Assembly (NCBI RefSeq): GCF_019038395.1 | Contig: NZ_JAGFXZ010000003.1 | Span: forward strand, 62,001-126,000 | Source of the DNA: Acinetobacter sp. BY419 | GTDB taxonomy: Bacteria > Pseudomonadota > Gammaproteobacteria > Pseudomonadales > Moraxellaceae | DNA length: 64,000 bases | Direction of reading: 5' to 3' | In this document: piece after piece, positions 56,943 to 64,000 of the stretch | How the letters are laid out: each line of letters starts with the position of its first letter | Numbering within the stretch: the first letter of the stretch is position 1 | Translations under genes and position numbers: made by a program | Notes under the pieces: model-generated | Databases searched by the model: none | Seen by the model: the letters and a program-made list of their open reading frames with translations, nothing else | Told to the model about the DNA's origin: nothing

Positions 56943-57326
56943 ATGTCGATACATCCTGATCCCAATCTTAACCGTTTGAACGTGTTAGGTGAGCCTTTGT
57001 CGAGCTGCTGCTTCGATCCGATTACCGGTTATTTCCGAAATGGCTTTTGCCATACTGCCACCACTGATTTAGGGCAGCATACGGTATGCGCGCAAATGAC
57101 TTCAGAATTTCTGAATTTTTCCCAAAAAGTCGGCAATGACCTGATTACACCTTTGCCAGAGCTGGACTTCCCTGGCCTGCAACCTGGCGATTTCTGGTGT
57201 ATCTGTGTGACACGCTGGGTAGAAGCCTATGAAGCAGGTCAGGCGCCACCAATCAAGCTGCAAGCCTGCCACAAAGCCGTCCTTGCTTATGTACCTTTAA
57301 ATATTCTTGAGGAATATGCTGTCTAA
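56943..57326 (+). CDS. DUF2237 family protein
   Basis: The 127-residue protein matches the DUF2237 family: NVLGEPLSSCCFDPITGYFR, GQHTVCAQMTSEFL and DFWCICVTRWVEAYE. Conserved Cys residues may be functional, but the role is unknown. I chose the ATG at 56943 because upstream codons look non-coding. Its stop codon overlaps the start of the Maf gene (TAATG), so translation is probably coupled. Confidence 0.85.
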   Translation: MSIHPDPNLNRLNVLGEPLSSCCFDPITGYFRNGFCHTATTDLGQHTVCAQMTSEFLNFSQKVGNDLITPLPELDFPGLQPGDFWCICVTRWVEAYEAGQAPPIKLQACHKAVLAYVPLNILEEYAV

Positions 57327-57919
57327 TGAATTCTGTACAGATTATCTTGGCATCATCCAGTCAAACCCGCAAAGCACTGATGGATCGTCTGCATATTGAT
57401 TACATTTCCATGGTACCGGACATCGATGAATCTCCTCGCGGAGAAAATCACGCAGATGATCTGGCACAACGCCTGGCTTTCGAGAAAGCCAGATATATTG
57501 CCGAACAAAATCCTGAAGCGATTGTGATTGGTTCGGATCAGGTGGCATGGCGTGAAGGTGCGCCGGATATTTTTATGGGTAAACCCTTAACGACTGAAAA
57601 AGCCATTCGCCAGCTACAAGCCAACTCGGACAAGATTGTCTATTTCAGTACAGCACTCAGTGTGCAGCAACTGTCGACGGGTTTCGAACAAAGTCTGGTT
57701 GAACACTATAAAGTCAAGTTTCGTAAACTTTCTCAGGCAGAAATTGAGCGCTATATTGATATTGAACAACCCTTGCATTGTGCTGGCAGTTTCAAATGTG
57801 AAAGCCTCGGCATCAGTCTGTTTGAAGAAATGATCGGTCAAGACCAAACCACATTGATGGGTATGCCGATGATCAAACTCTGTAATATTCTTCGTGAATT
57901 GAAAATTTTAGTTCCTTAA
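57326..57919 (+). CDS. Maf/YceF-type nucleotide pyrophosphatase
   Basis: The 197-residue protein starts with ILASSSQTRKALMDRL and contains VIGSDQVAW and the CAGSFKCESLG block; these fit Maf proteins of the YceF subgroup, which hydrolyse methylated GTP (m7GTP). Activity on other nucleotides cannot be excluded. It overlaps the DUF2237 gene by one base and precedes roxA by about 26 bp. Confidence 0.9.
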   Translation: MNSVQIILASSSQTRKALMDRLHIDYISMVPDIDESPRGENHADDLAQRLAFEKARYIAEQNPEAIVIGSDQVAWREGAPDIFMGKPLTTEKAIRQLQANSDKIVYFSTALSVQQLSTGFEQSLVEHYKVKFRKLSQAEIERYIDIEQPLHCAGSFKCESLGISLFEEMIGQDQTTLMGMPMIKLCNILRELKILVP

Positions 57920-57945
57920 TCTCCCCTTAATTCAGGCTGTAATCT

Positions 57946-59115
57946 ATGTCTCAACCTTTAGATGTTTTAGGCGGAATCACCGCTGAACAATTCCTGAGTG
58001 AATACTGGCAAAAAAAACCATTACTGGTTCGTAATGCGATGCCTGAAATCGCCAGTTTGCTTGAGCCTAATGACGTGCTGGAGCTTGCCCTTGAAGAGCA
58101 TGTCAGCGCACGTTTAATCAAGCAAAAAGACCGTGATCCGAATCAGTGGAGCGTCAAATCGTCACCTTTAATTAAGGCTGATTTCCAGAAAATGCCCAAG
58201 CTTTGGACGCTTTTGGTTCAGGCCGTGGATCATTATTCATTTGACCTGTCCGCACTTTGGAAAAAATTCCCGTTTATCCCACAATGGCGTCGCGATGACA
58301 TCATGGTGTCTTATGCACCGCAAGGCGGCTCAGTGGGCAAACATTTCGATTTCTATGATGTGTTTCTGGTACAGGGCTATGGTCATCGTCGCTGGCAGCT
58401 CGGGCAAATGTGTGATGCTGAAACTGCTTTCGTTCCGGGCCAACCACTTAAGTTACTGCCTGAAATTGATGTCAACTTTGATGAAGTGCTAGCCCCTGGT
58501 GATTTGCTCTATGTACCGCCTGGTCTGGCTCATTACGGCGTGGCTGAAGATGACTGCCTGACTTACTCGTTCGGTTTCCGTATGCCGAATATCAGTGACA
58601 TGATGGATCGTGTCGGAGATAAATTCTCTGAAAATGAAGCATTGCGTAACCCGCTGCACGATATCATCCGTGATCAAGTCGGTGTCATCGGTGAAGTGAG
58701 CAGCAATGAGCTGGAATATCTGAAAGAACGCATCATGCAACAACTGCATAATTCCAATGTTCTGGAAGATGCCATCATGAGCCTGATGTCAGAGCCGAAA
58801 TATCCTGAAAACCTGCCTGAAGCAGAAGAAATCGGTACGGGTGATCTCGAAGAAGCACTCGATCAAGGTTATAGCCTGATGCTCGAACCTGCTTCGCGTC
58901 TGCTCTACACTGAAACAGACGGTGACGTTCTGTTCTGGGCCAATGGTGAAGGCGTCTGTATTTCTGAAGAATTTACTGCCAAACTCAAGCAGCTTGCAGA
59001 TGGTGAAGCCCTGTTATTTGATGAAAACTTCGCTGATGAAGATATTCTGGAAGACGTGGCTGCATTACTGAACGATGCCGTATTGATGCTGGTTCCACCG
59101 GCTGACGACGAGTAA
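57946..59115 (+). CDS. roxA: RoxA-type ribosomal protein uL16 arginine hydroxylase (JmjC/cupin)
   Basis: The 389-residue 2-oxoglutarate/Fe(II) oxygenase has the metal triad in GKHFDFYDVF (HxD) and PPGLAHYGVAEDD, and a YcfD-like C-terminal winged-helix-type region. Homologues in E. coli (YcfD/RoxA) hydroxylate an arginine of ribosomal protein L16. It is the last gene of the DUF2237-maf-roxA set and has a palindromic terminator after its stop codon. Confidence 0.92.
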   Translation: MSQPLDVLGGITAEQFLSEYWQKKPLLVRNAMPEIASLLEPNDVLELALEEHVSARLIKQKDRDPNQWSVKSSPLIKADFQKMPKLWTLLVQAVDHYSFDLSALWKKFPFIPQWRRDDIMVSYAPQGGSVGKHFDFYDVFLVQGYGHRRWQLGQMCDAETAFVPGQPLKLLPEIDVNFDEVLAPGDLLYVPPGLAHYGVAEDDCLTYSFGFRMPNISDMMDRVGDKFSENEALRNPLHDIIRDQVGVIGEVSSNELEYLKERIMQQLHNSNVLEDAIMSLMSEPKYPENLPEAEEIGTGDLEEALDQGYSLMLEPASRLLYTETDGDVLFWANGEGVCISEEFTAKLKQLADGEALLFDENFADEDILEDVAALLNDAVLMLVPPADDE

Positions 59116-59148
59116 TCTTTGAACAGCTCTCATTAAGCGATAATTTCA

Positions 59149-59170
59149 AGAGGATCATATGATCCTCTTT
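59149..59170. terminator. Palindromic Rho-independent terminator of roxA
   Basis: A perfect palindrome AAGAGGATCAT / ATGATCCTCTT followed by T residues lies after roxA. It also faces the end of the broken kinase gene. Confidence 0.8.
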
Positions 59171-59199
59171 TTATTTTCATATACTGGGAGTCAAGTCAA

Positions 59200-60379
59200 T
59201 TAAGGTTTATATAGCTCCAGTACAACGTAAATAACTGTATTTTCTTGCTCAGATTCAATCTGAAATAATCCCCGCATACGCTCAACCCGAATTTTCATGC
59301 TACGCATTCCTATACTCAGGCCATTTTTTTGCACCATTTCAGCATCGAAGCCAATGCCATTATCATGAATGCTCAAAATGAGCTGATTCGGCTAGGAATA
59401 TTCCAGACTGACTTTCACCTGACTGGGCTTAATGATATTGGTCAGACTTTCTTCGACCACCCGAATCAGAGTCAAACACTGTAATGCGGTCGGCTCACGC
59501 TGCCAGACTTTTGGAAATGGCCATTTAACCTCAATCTCCATTTCTTCCATAAGCTGGGTAAAGCGATAACGTACCGGTGCAATCCAGAGTACCGGCGTGT
59601 CCGGGATTTTATTTTCAATAGATGAGCCACTCTCTATGATTTGCCTGAGATCATCTCTGAGCAATTTCAGCATGGAAAGAAGCTGCTGTTTAGAAACAGT
59701 TTCGCTGCTTTGATCCACCAGAATCATGGAACGGACAATAGATCCTCCCAGCCCGTCATGCAAATCATGTGACATGATTAATCCGCTCTTGCAGACGAAC
59801 ATCCGCCAGCTCCAGCCTATGTTTGTCGTTCAGACTTTTATTCAGGTCGGCGTTGACCTGCAGGACTTTACGTTCTAACCGCGTATTAAATTTTTCGATT
59901 TTTTTGGCCATACGATTCAATCGTGTCCCTAAAATCAGCACTACGAACAGAATCATAATTGGTGAGGTATAGGGGGATAATGGTGAAAAATCACTAATTT
60001 TAGTCTGACTGAGCATGGCCAGATCAACTCCGACCAACAATAAAATTCTCCACAGACATAATACCAGGAAAATATATTCGCCATTTCGCGTCTCTGCCGC
60101 CTGATAAGTCACATAAAATACACTGATGACAAATAACAGCACATAGCAAACAAAGGCCAGCGAAAGCACCCAACCCAGCTGATTCAAGGCACTCAGACCA
60201 ATCAGCAGCATGAATCTCAGACTCACCGGAATCAAGCCTTGTTCCAGGCACTTGATTTTTCGTTTTAGGAACCGTAGCAGAAACAGGCAGAAGCAATGAG
60301 TATTAGCAATAAAAAACATCATATTGGCTTTGCTTGCCGCAATGCTGGACTGAAAAGAAAAACTCTCTGTGGTCAGCAC
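59200..60379 (-). pseudogene. Broken sensor histidine kinase (7TM-type, HisKA_3)
   Basis: A membrane region (four or more helices, to about 59930) and a coiled coil (KHRLELADVRLQERIN) are followed by a frameshift at 59773-59776. Removing one base would restore RINMSHDLHDGLGG, the H-box of NarL/UhpB-type kinases. A TAG at 59392-59394 then splits the ATPase domain; after it the frame continues with HDNGIGFDAEMV and NGLSIGMRSM to TAA at 59200. The upstream part also lacks the usual periplasmic sensor domain. No partner response regulator lies nearby. Confidence 0.85.
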
Positions 60380-60548
60380 AACAAGTGCTGAAAAACTGCC
60401 CCTGGTGCTGTCATAAGCACGGCCCTTATTATTATGTCCCCTTGAAGATTAAAACATAACCAATTAAACAATAAATATCATGATTTTTTTATAATATGGA
60501 TGTTTTGATCAGCGAAACGTACTTGCTTCTGTCTGGCACAAAATAGAT

Positions 60549-60578
60549 AAAAAAATGCCATCTGTTCATGTGATGGCA
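60549..60578 (-). terminator. Rho-independent terminator of the GST-like gene
   Basis: A stem TGCCATC / GATGGCA with a 9-nt loop is followed on the - strand by seven T residues, about 40 nt after the stop codon. Confidence 0.78.
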
Positions 60579-60620
60579 CGTCTATATAGAAAATTTTAAA
60601 ATTTAAACAGGATTTATATT

Positions 60621-61403
60621 TTAAGCAGCGCCGTATTGCTGTTTTAGATATTTCACAATCTCAGCCGATTCAAACATGCTCACGCCAGTATTTGGATCGA
60701 CCAGATAAGGAACCTGAATATTATTTCCCATCATTTCAAACAAATGTTCACGTTTACCACCCGGTAGTGGTTCATATTTTCCCGGCTTTAAACGTAGTTT
60801 GGCTAGTCCATAATCCTGCCAGCGCTCTTTGGCGACATTGTGGAAAATAAATGGAAGCTCCAACTCACTCAGAACAGCACGCACAATTCGACTATAAGGA
60901 CTGGCTTCAAAACCCCATAACTCTAACAGCTGTTCTGGTGCCGGACGATCAAGCAGCCTTTTATTGATCCAGACTCCGCGTGCACCATTGATTATTGTTC
61001 CGGCAAAAGCAGCAACTGGAATCTCTGGATAATTTGCATATTTCTTTGGTGTTTTGCCACTTTGACCATAGTGCTTGAATAGATGATGGATAATATCCTG
61101 CGACTCATACATCTGATGGCCTGTATTTTCATCTACTAAAAATGGAAAACGAGTCTTGCCGCCCAACTGCTTTACGACCGAACGATATTTTGTACCGCCC
61201 TTAGGGCATGGATAAACTTCATAATCCAGATTGAGCAAGGTCAACACCTCACGTACCCGACGGCAAAAAGGTGAACCTTCAAACTCATAGAGCTTGATTG
61301 ATTTTTCAGGCTGATTGGGAAACGGTGTTCCGACCATGCCGCGCCCACCTTGAGCAACAGAAGAGGCTAAAGCTTGTGCGACTTTGATTTGATGACCCAG
61401 CAT
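60621..61403 (-). CDS. GST-like protein with two thioredoxin-fold domains
   Basis: The 260-residue protein repeats the glutathione S-transferase N-terminal module twice: EGSPFCRRVREVLTLL (about residue 40) and EASPYSRIVRAVLSEL (about 165), each followed by a cis-Pro strand (FPFLVDENTG and VPYLVDPNTG) and an E/S-containing helix. The first module keeps one Cys, the second replaces it with Ser. It lacks the all-helical C-terminal GST domain. A glutathione-linked role is likely, but the activity is unknown. Confidence 0.82.
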   Translation of the reverse strand: MLGHQIKVAQALASSVAQGGRGMVGTPFPNQPEKSIKLYEFEGSPFCRRVREVLTLLNLDYEVYPCPKGGTKYRSVVKQLGGKTRFPFLVDENTGHQMYESQDIIHHLFKHYGQSGKTPKKYANYPEIPVAAFAGTIINGARGVWINKRLLDRPAPEQLLELWGFEASPYSRIVRAVLSELELPFIFHNVAKERWQDYGLAKLRLKPGKYEPLPGGKREHLFEMMGNNIQVPYLVDPNTGVSMFESAEIVKYLKQQYGAA

Positions 61404-61510
61404 ATTCTTTTCCTGTTTTTTGTTTTATATAATCGAAAGACAGAATCTAAGCCTTCTGTCTTTCAGGGTACAGATTAGTTTTGTTGTTATTCTTTAATAC
61501 AAAAATGAGC

Positions 61511-62023
61511 CTATTCAGCGACTAATGCTGTTTTAGACATTAAAATACCATTATTGTCTGCATAGACATACTCACCAGAATTAAAGGTCACCCCACCAAA
61601 ACAGAGCGTGATATCCACTTCACCCACACCTTTGCGATTACTCTTTTGTGGAATAGCAGCCAATGCATGCACGCCTAGATCTAATTCAGCGATTGCGTCG
61701 ATATCACGAACACAACCATAAATAATCACGCCATTCCAGTGATTTTTCACGGCTGATTCTGCAATCAGATCACCCATCAAGGCACAGCGCATTGATGCAC
61801 CGCCATCTACGACCAATACCTTGCCTGTTCCATCTGTGGCCAATAATTCTTTAACCCGCGAGTTATCTTCAAAACACTTCACTGTCACAATCTGACCAGC
61901 AAAGGTTTTACGCGCACCGTAGCTCTTGAAAAATTTACCGTCCAGGCAAGGTGTCAGCACCTGAAGCTCTAGATCTGGATGATCATCTAATAAGTCACAG
62001 GTGACAAATGCTGCTGTAGACAC
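61511..62023 (-). CDS. rraA: RraA-family protein (regulator of RNase E / HMG aldolase fold)
   Basis: The 170-residue protein matches RraA: AAFVTCDLLDDHPD at the start, VLVVDGGASMRCALMGDLIA and IIYGCVRDIDAIAELDLGVHAL. In E. coli RraA inhibits RNase E; related proteins have aldolase or decarboxylase activity. I choose GTG at 62023, with GAGGGG 7 nt upstream; an earlier ATG at 62038 overlaps the upstream gene but has a poor site. The NAD(P)-binding gene is 11 nt upstream. Confidence 0.9.
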   Translation of the reverse strand: MSTAAFVTCDLLDDHPDLELQVLTPCLDGKFFKSYGARKTFAGQIVTVKCFEDNSRVKELLATDGTGKVLVVDGGASMRCALMGDLIAESAVKNHWNGVIIYGCVRDIDAIAELDLGVHALAAIPQKSNRKGVGEVDITLCFGGVTFNSGEYVYADNNGILMSKTALVAE

Positions 62024-62034
62024 GGTATTTCCCC

Positions 62035-62700
62035 TCATTTCATTTTTTGTATGCGTAAATTATCATAAATTTCAAATTTTACCGTCTGAGTTAGCGCGGC
62101 CTCGACCATAGTATGAGCCACCTGTTCGGCTGTCACTGGCTTATAGGCAAAACCATCCGGAATAAAACGCGACACTTTATGGTAAACCTTCTGCGCGATA
62201 TCTTCTAATAAGCGCTGCTCTGGACGCTCACCAATTAATAGTGAGGGTCGAATCAGGCTGATTCTGTCCAACGTCAATGTTTGCACGTATTCTTCCAGCT
62301 CACCTTTGACCCGGTTATAGTAAAAATGAGACTGTGAATCGGCACCCATCGCACTTAGCAGCAGGTAATGGGCAGAAGTTTGCTGTAATAGCTCTGCAAA
62401 GTGGGCATTTATGGTATAGTCAATACTATAAAATGCCTGTTTGGATCCGGCTTTTTTCATGGTGCTGCCCAGGCAGCTAAAACCATGGCTATGCTTGCTG
62501 ACATCCTGATCATTTAACATCAGGAAATCTTCTAGTACCAGTTGTTGAACTTTATCCAAAGCATCCAGATCATTTTGATGTTTTCTGACCACTGCAGTAA
62601 TCTGCTGGCAAGTCGGCTCATCTTGCAAACGTTTTATCAGTTGTTTTCCCACCAGGCCGGTGGCACCTATCACGATGGGATGAGTCAATAATTTAGTCAT
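62035..62700 (-). CDS. NAD(P)-binding, atypical short-chain dehydrogenase-like protein
   Basis: The 221-residue protein has an N-terminal Rossmann motif VIGATGLVGKQLIKRL and the segments SCLGSTMKKAGSKQAFYSIDYT, LLLSAMGADSQSHFYYNRVKGELE and LIRPSLLIGER, matching the NAD(P)H-binding/HTATIP2-like group. The substrate is unknown. It lies directly upstream of rraA with only 11 nt between the genes, and is divergent from rpsT. Confidence 0.85.
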   Translation of the reverse strand: MTKLLTHPIVIGATGLVGKQLIKRLQDEPTCQQITAVVRKHQNDLDALDKVQQLVLEDFLMLNDQDVSKHSHGFSCLGSTMKKAGSKQAFYSIDYTINAHFAELLQQTSAHYLLLSAMGADSQSHFYYNRVKGELEEYVQTLTLDRISLIRPSLLIGERPEQRLLEDIAQKVYHKVSRFIPDGFAYKPVTAEQVAHTMVEAALTQTVKFEIYDNLRIQKMK

Positions 62701-62789
62701 TTTTTATACGATCTCCTAGGTGGAATACTAATCTAACGTTTTCTTTAGAATTTTTCTGCATCTAAAATGTTGTCAAAGCATGTCAAGAC

Positions 62790-62818
62790 TTGACTTCGGT
62801 GCTTAGTTTAATCAAAAT
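62790..62818 (+). promoter_or_regulatory. Possible sigma-70 promoter of rpsT
   Basis: TTGACT (62790-62795) and CAAAAT (62813-62818) are separated by 17 nt and lie about 97 nt upstream of the rpsT start codon. The -10 element matches four of six positions. Confidence 0.45.
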
Positions 62819-62914
62819 ATGGCACTTGTTTACGGGCTGGTGATAATTCCTCTGATGTTGGTTTTCAGTTGAGTTTCAGCCCGCCCAGACCAATCTATTT
62901 CAAGGAGTGCACGA

Positions 62915-63184
62915 GTGGCAAACTCTGCTCAAGCTAAAAAACGTGCTCGTCAAAACGTTAAAGCACGCAAACACAACGCAAGCTTGCGTTCTATGGTTCG
63001 TACCTATCTTAAACGTACATTAGCTGCTATCGGCACTAATGACTATGTTGTTGCTACTGAAGCGTACAAAACGCTTGTTCCAGTAATCGACCGCATGGCT
63101 GACAAAGGCATCATCCATAAAAACAAAGCAGCTCGTCACAAGAGCCGCTTGAATGCGCAAGTTAAAGCATTAGCTTCTAACTGA
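62915..63184 (+). CDS. rpsT: 30S ribosomal protein S20
   Basis: The 89-residue basic protein starts [19 protein letters not shown] and continues with the helical S20 pattern [21 protein letters not shown]. It binds 16S rRNA early in 30S assembly. It uses GTG as start at 62915, with AAGGAG 7 nt upstream. E. coli rpsT also uses a rare start codon (TTG), linked to its feedback control. A terminator follows directly. Confidence 0.97.
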   Translation: MANSAQAKKRARQNVKARKHNASLRSMVRTYLKRTLAAIGTNDYVVATEAYKTLVPVIDRMADKGIIHKNKAARHKSRLNAQVKALASN

Positions 63185-63192
63185 TCGCAAAT

Positions 63193-63220
63193 AAAAAAAG
63201 CCCTTTTTAGGGCTTTTTTT
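63193..63220 (+). terminator. Rho-independent terminator of rpsT
   Basis: A stem AAAAAAAGCCC / GGGCTTTTTTT with a 6-nt loop lies just after the rpsT stop codon. Confidence 0.88.
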
Positions 63221-63464
63221 ATGCCTGAAATTTGACGACACTAGAAAAAATATAATAATTTATTCAGAATAAATATTCAGTTTAAATATCCATTAAAGGT
63301 TGATTTTTGGTAAAAATTATTTAAAAAGCGTTATAGACATACTTGCACACTTCTATTTTAAGCTTCTTATTCGTACTGCTGGGCTTACACCCATCCTACA
63401 ATAGTGAGACAGAGCAATTATTAAATAAAAGCTTCAGTCCTTTACTCTCAATCACTTTTTTATA

Positions 63465-63590
63465 TTACCGATCTTTATCCATAGAGGATGGCGAAGTGGT
63501 TTTATCCTGTTTCGCATTGTCAGAGTCCCGTTTTTGGCATGCGGTTAAACCCAAAATCGCGATCAGGCTAAATACTGTAATAATTTTCAT
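63465..63590 (-). CDS. Very small lipoprotein (41 aa)
   Basis: The - strand frame from ATG 63590 to TAA 63465 encodes MKIITVFSLIAILGLTACQK followed by a short charged tail ending SSMDKDR. The LTAC lipobox (Cys at residue 18) is the same form as in the 93-aa lipoprotein of this window. A weak GAG lies about 8 nt upstream of the start. The function is unknown. The longer + strand frame overlapping it has no such features and looks spurious. Confidence 0.65.
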   Translation of the reverse strand: MKIITVFSLIAILGLTACQKRDSDNAKQDKTTSPSSMDKDR

Positions 63591-63781
63591 GATTTTTTCT
63601 CAAAACGAACATTTCCATATTTATTAAGCATAAATAATTTTTAGCGTTACATTATTGAACTTTCACCCTATAAATGTAAAAAATGCTATTTTAAAATTTA
63701 TCTTTAAAATTTTAGACTCACTTTGATTGAATGATCAATATGAAAGATCACCACCTTTATAAATTTTCTATCTGAAAATAA

Positions 63782-63812
63782 AAAACTCAATTGCTGCGAA
63801 CAATTGAGTTTT
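63782..63812 (-). terminator. Rho-independent terminator of the gene at the right edge
   Basis: A perfect 12-bp stem (AAAACTCAATTG / CAATTGAGTTTT) with a 7-nt loop lies 18 nt past the stop codon of the partial - strand gene. Confidence 0.85.
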
Positions 63813-63829
63813 GGATAAAGCAATTTGAG

Positions 63830-64000
63830 TTAGGAAGTCTGGGACCGCTTAAAATCAGCAATATCCAGCTCATGTACTTCCCCTCGCCAAATCCATTTCA
63901 GTTTGGACTCTAAAAATACATCTCCCTCGAACCAGACAAACAGACCTTCCATCATTTTTGGCCAGTCATCCCGGCTGACGTCCTGACGTCCTGACATCAC
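63830..64000 (-). CDS. C-terminal end of an unidentified protein (cut by window edge)
   Basis: About 56 codons on the - strand end at TAA 63830, including RDDWPKMMEGLFVWFEGD and KLKWIWRGEVHELDI. Base composition and a following terminator indicate a real gene that starts outside the window. I do not recognise the family. The sequence GACGTCCT is repeated in tandem close to the window edge and is part of this frame. Confidence 0.6.
   Translation of the reverse strand: MMSGRQDVSRDDWPKMMEGLFVWFEGDVFLESKLKWIWRGEVHELDIADFKRSQTS

Noticed and set aside
63343-63627. A 94-codon plus-strand frame near the right edge
   Set aside because: It covers the minus-strand small lipoprotein gene, has no ribosome site or recognisable domain, and its composition looks like antisense reading.
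1-64000. Search for CRISPR arrays, prophage, toxin-antitoxin, restriction or other defence genes and biosynthetic clusters
   Set aside because: No repeat-spacer pattern, phage structural gene or defence-type gene was seen; the window is mainly core metabolism and housekeeping.

Overview
The window looks like a chromosomal segment of an Acinetobacter species (Gammaproteobacteria, Moraxellaceae). This rests on recalled similarity of many proteins (IscR, RpiA, ArgC, KtrAB, PutA, the DUF-type proteins) and on gene groupings, plus a moderately AT-rich sequence. No database search was possible, so the species is not assigned. Almost everything is ordinary core-genome content. I saw no rRNA, tRNA, CRISPR array, prophage or intact insertion sequence, and no convincing new defence or biosynthetic system.

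Layout. 0-7.7 kb: a small exported protein, a YnfA-type membrane protein, then leftward genes clpA, clpS, a membrane-anchored DUF6776-like protein, argC, a YgjP-like metallopeptidase and rpiA. 7.7-11.4 kb: rightward ilvA and a KtrA/KtrB potassium uptake pair. 11.5-16.2 kb: leftward pldA (outer-membrane phospholipase), a large M16 peptidase and an acetyltransferase. 16.5-20.7 kb: a PfkB sugar/adenosine kinase, a Rieske protein, a YqiJ-like membrane protein and DUF proteins. 20.7-23.7 kb: leftward ppiD, hupB and a phasin. 23.8-30.0 kb: an SCP2/UbiJ-like membrane protein, then the complete iron-sulfur assembly cluster iscR-iscS-iscU-iscA-hscB-hscA-fdx, with an IscR-type operator in its promoter and two strong internal hairpins. 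30.1-37.8 kb: leftward class III adenylate cyclase, HIT protein, mfd, a small unknown and aspA.

37.8-43.0 kb holds the most unusual locus: the proline-use region putP-lrp-putA is damaged. putP survives only as a frameshifted 5' fragment, the Lrp-family regulator is cut down to its DNA-binding half, and about 240 bp of unrecognised sequence joins the two. putA itself is intact. 43-51 kb: trmA, small unknowns, an LRAT-like protein, a bestrophin-type channel, glnS, ppiB, lpxH. 51-59 kb: an HpaI-type aldolase, nfsB, a zinc-ribbon miniprotein whose end overlaps an opposing EamA transporter, fba, a lipoprotein, pgk, a DUF2237 protein, a Maf pyrophosphatase and the RoxA-type ribosomal oxygenase. 59.2-60.4 kb: a sensor histidine kinase broken by a frameshift and a stop codon. 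60.6-64 kb: a tandem-thioredoxin-fold GST-like protein, rraA, an NAD(P)-binding protein, rpsT, a 41-residue lipoprotein and the end of an unidentified gene.

Working together: clpS/clpA form an N-end-rule protease module; the isc genes build and deliver Fe-S clusters; pgk and fba are glycolytic/gluconeogenic; aspA and putA feed amino-acid carbon to central metabolism, although proline import through the local PutP is lost. Many genes end in clear Rho-independent terminators, listed separately. A double-hairpin intergenic element occurs twice (about 6.9 and 49.4 kb) and is probably a dispersed genomic repeat.
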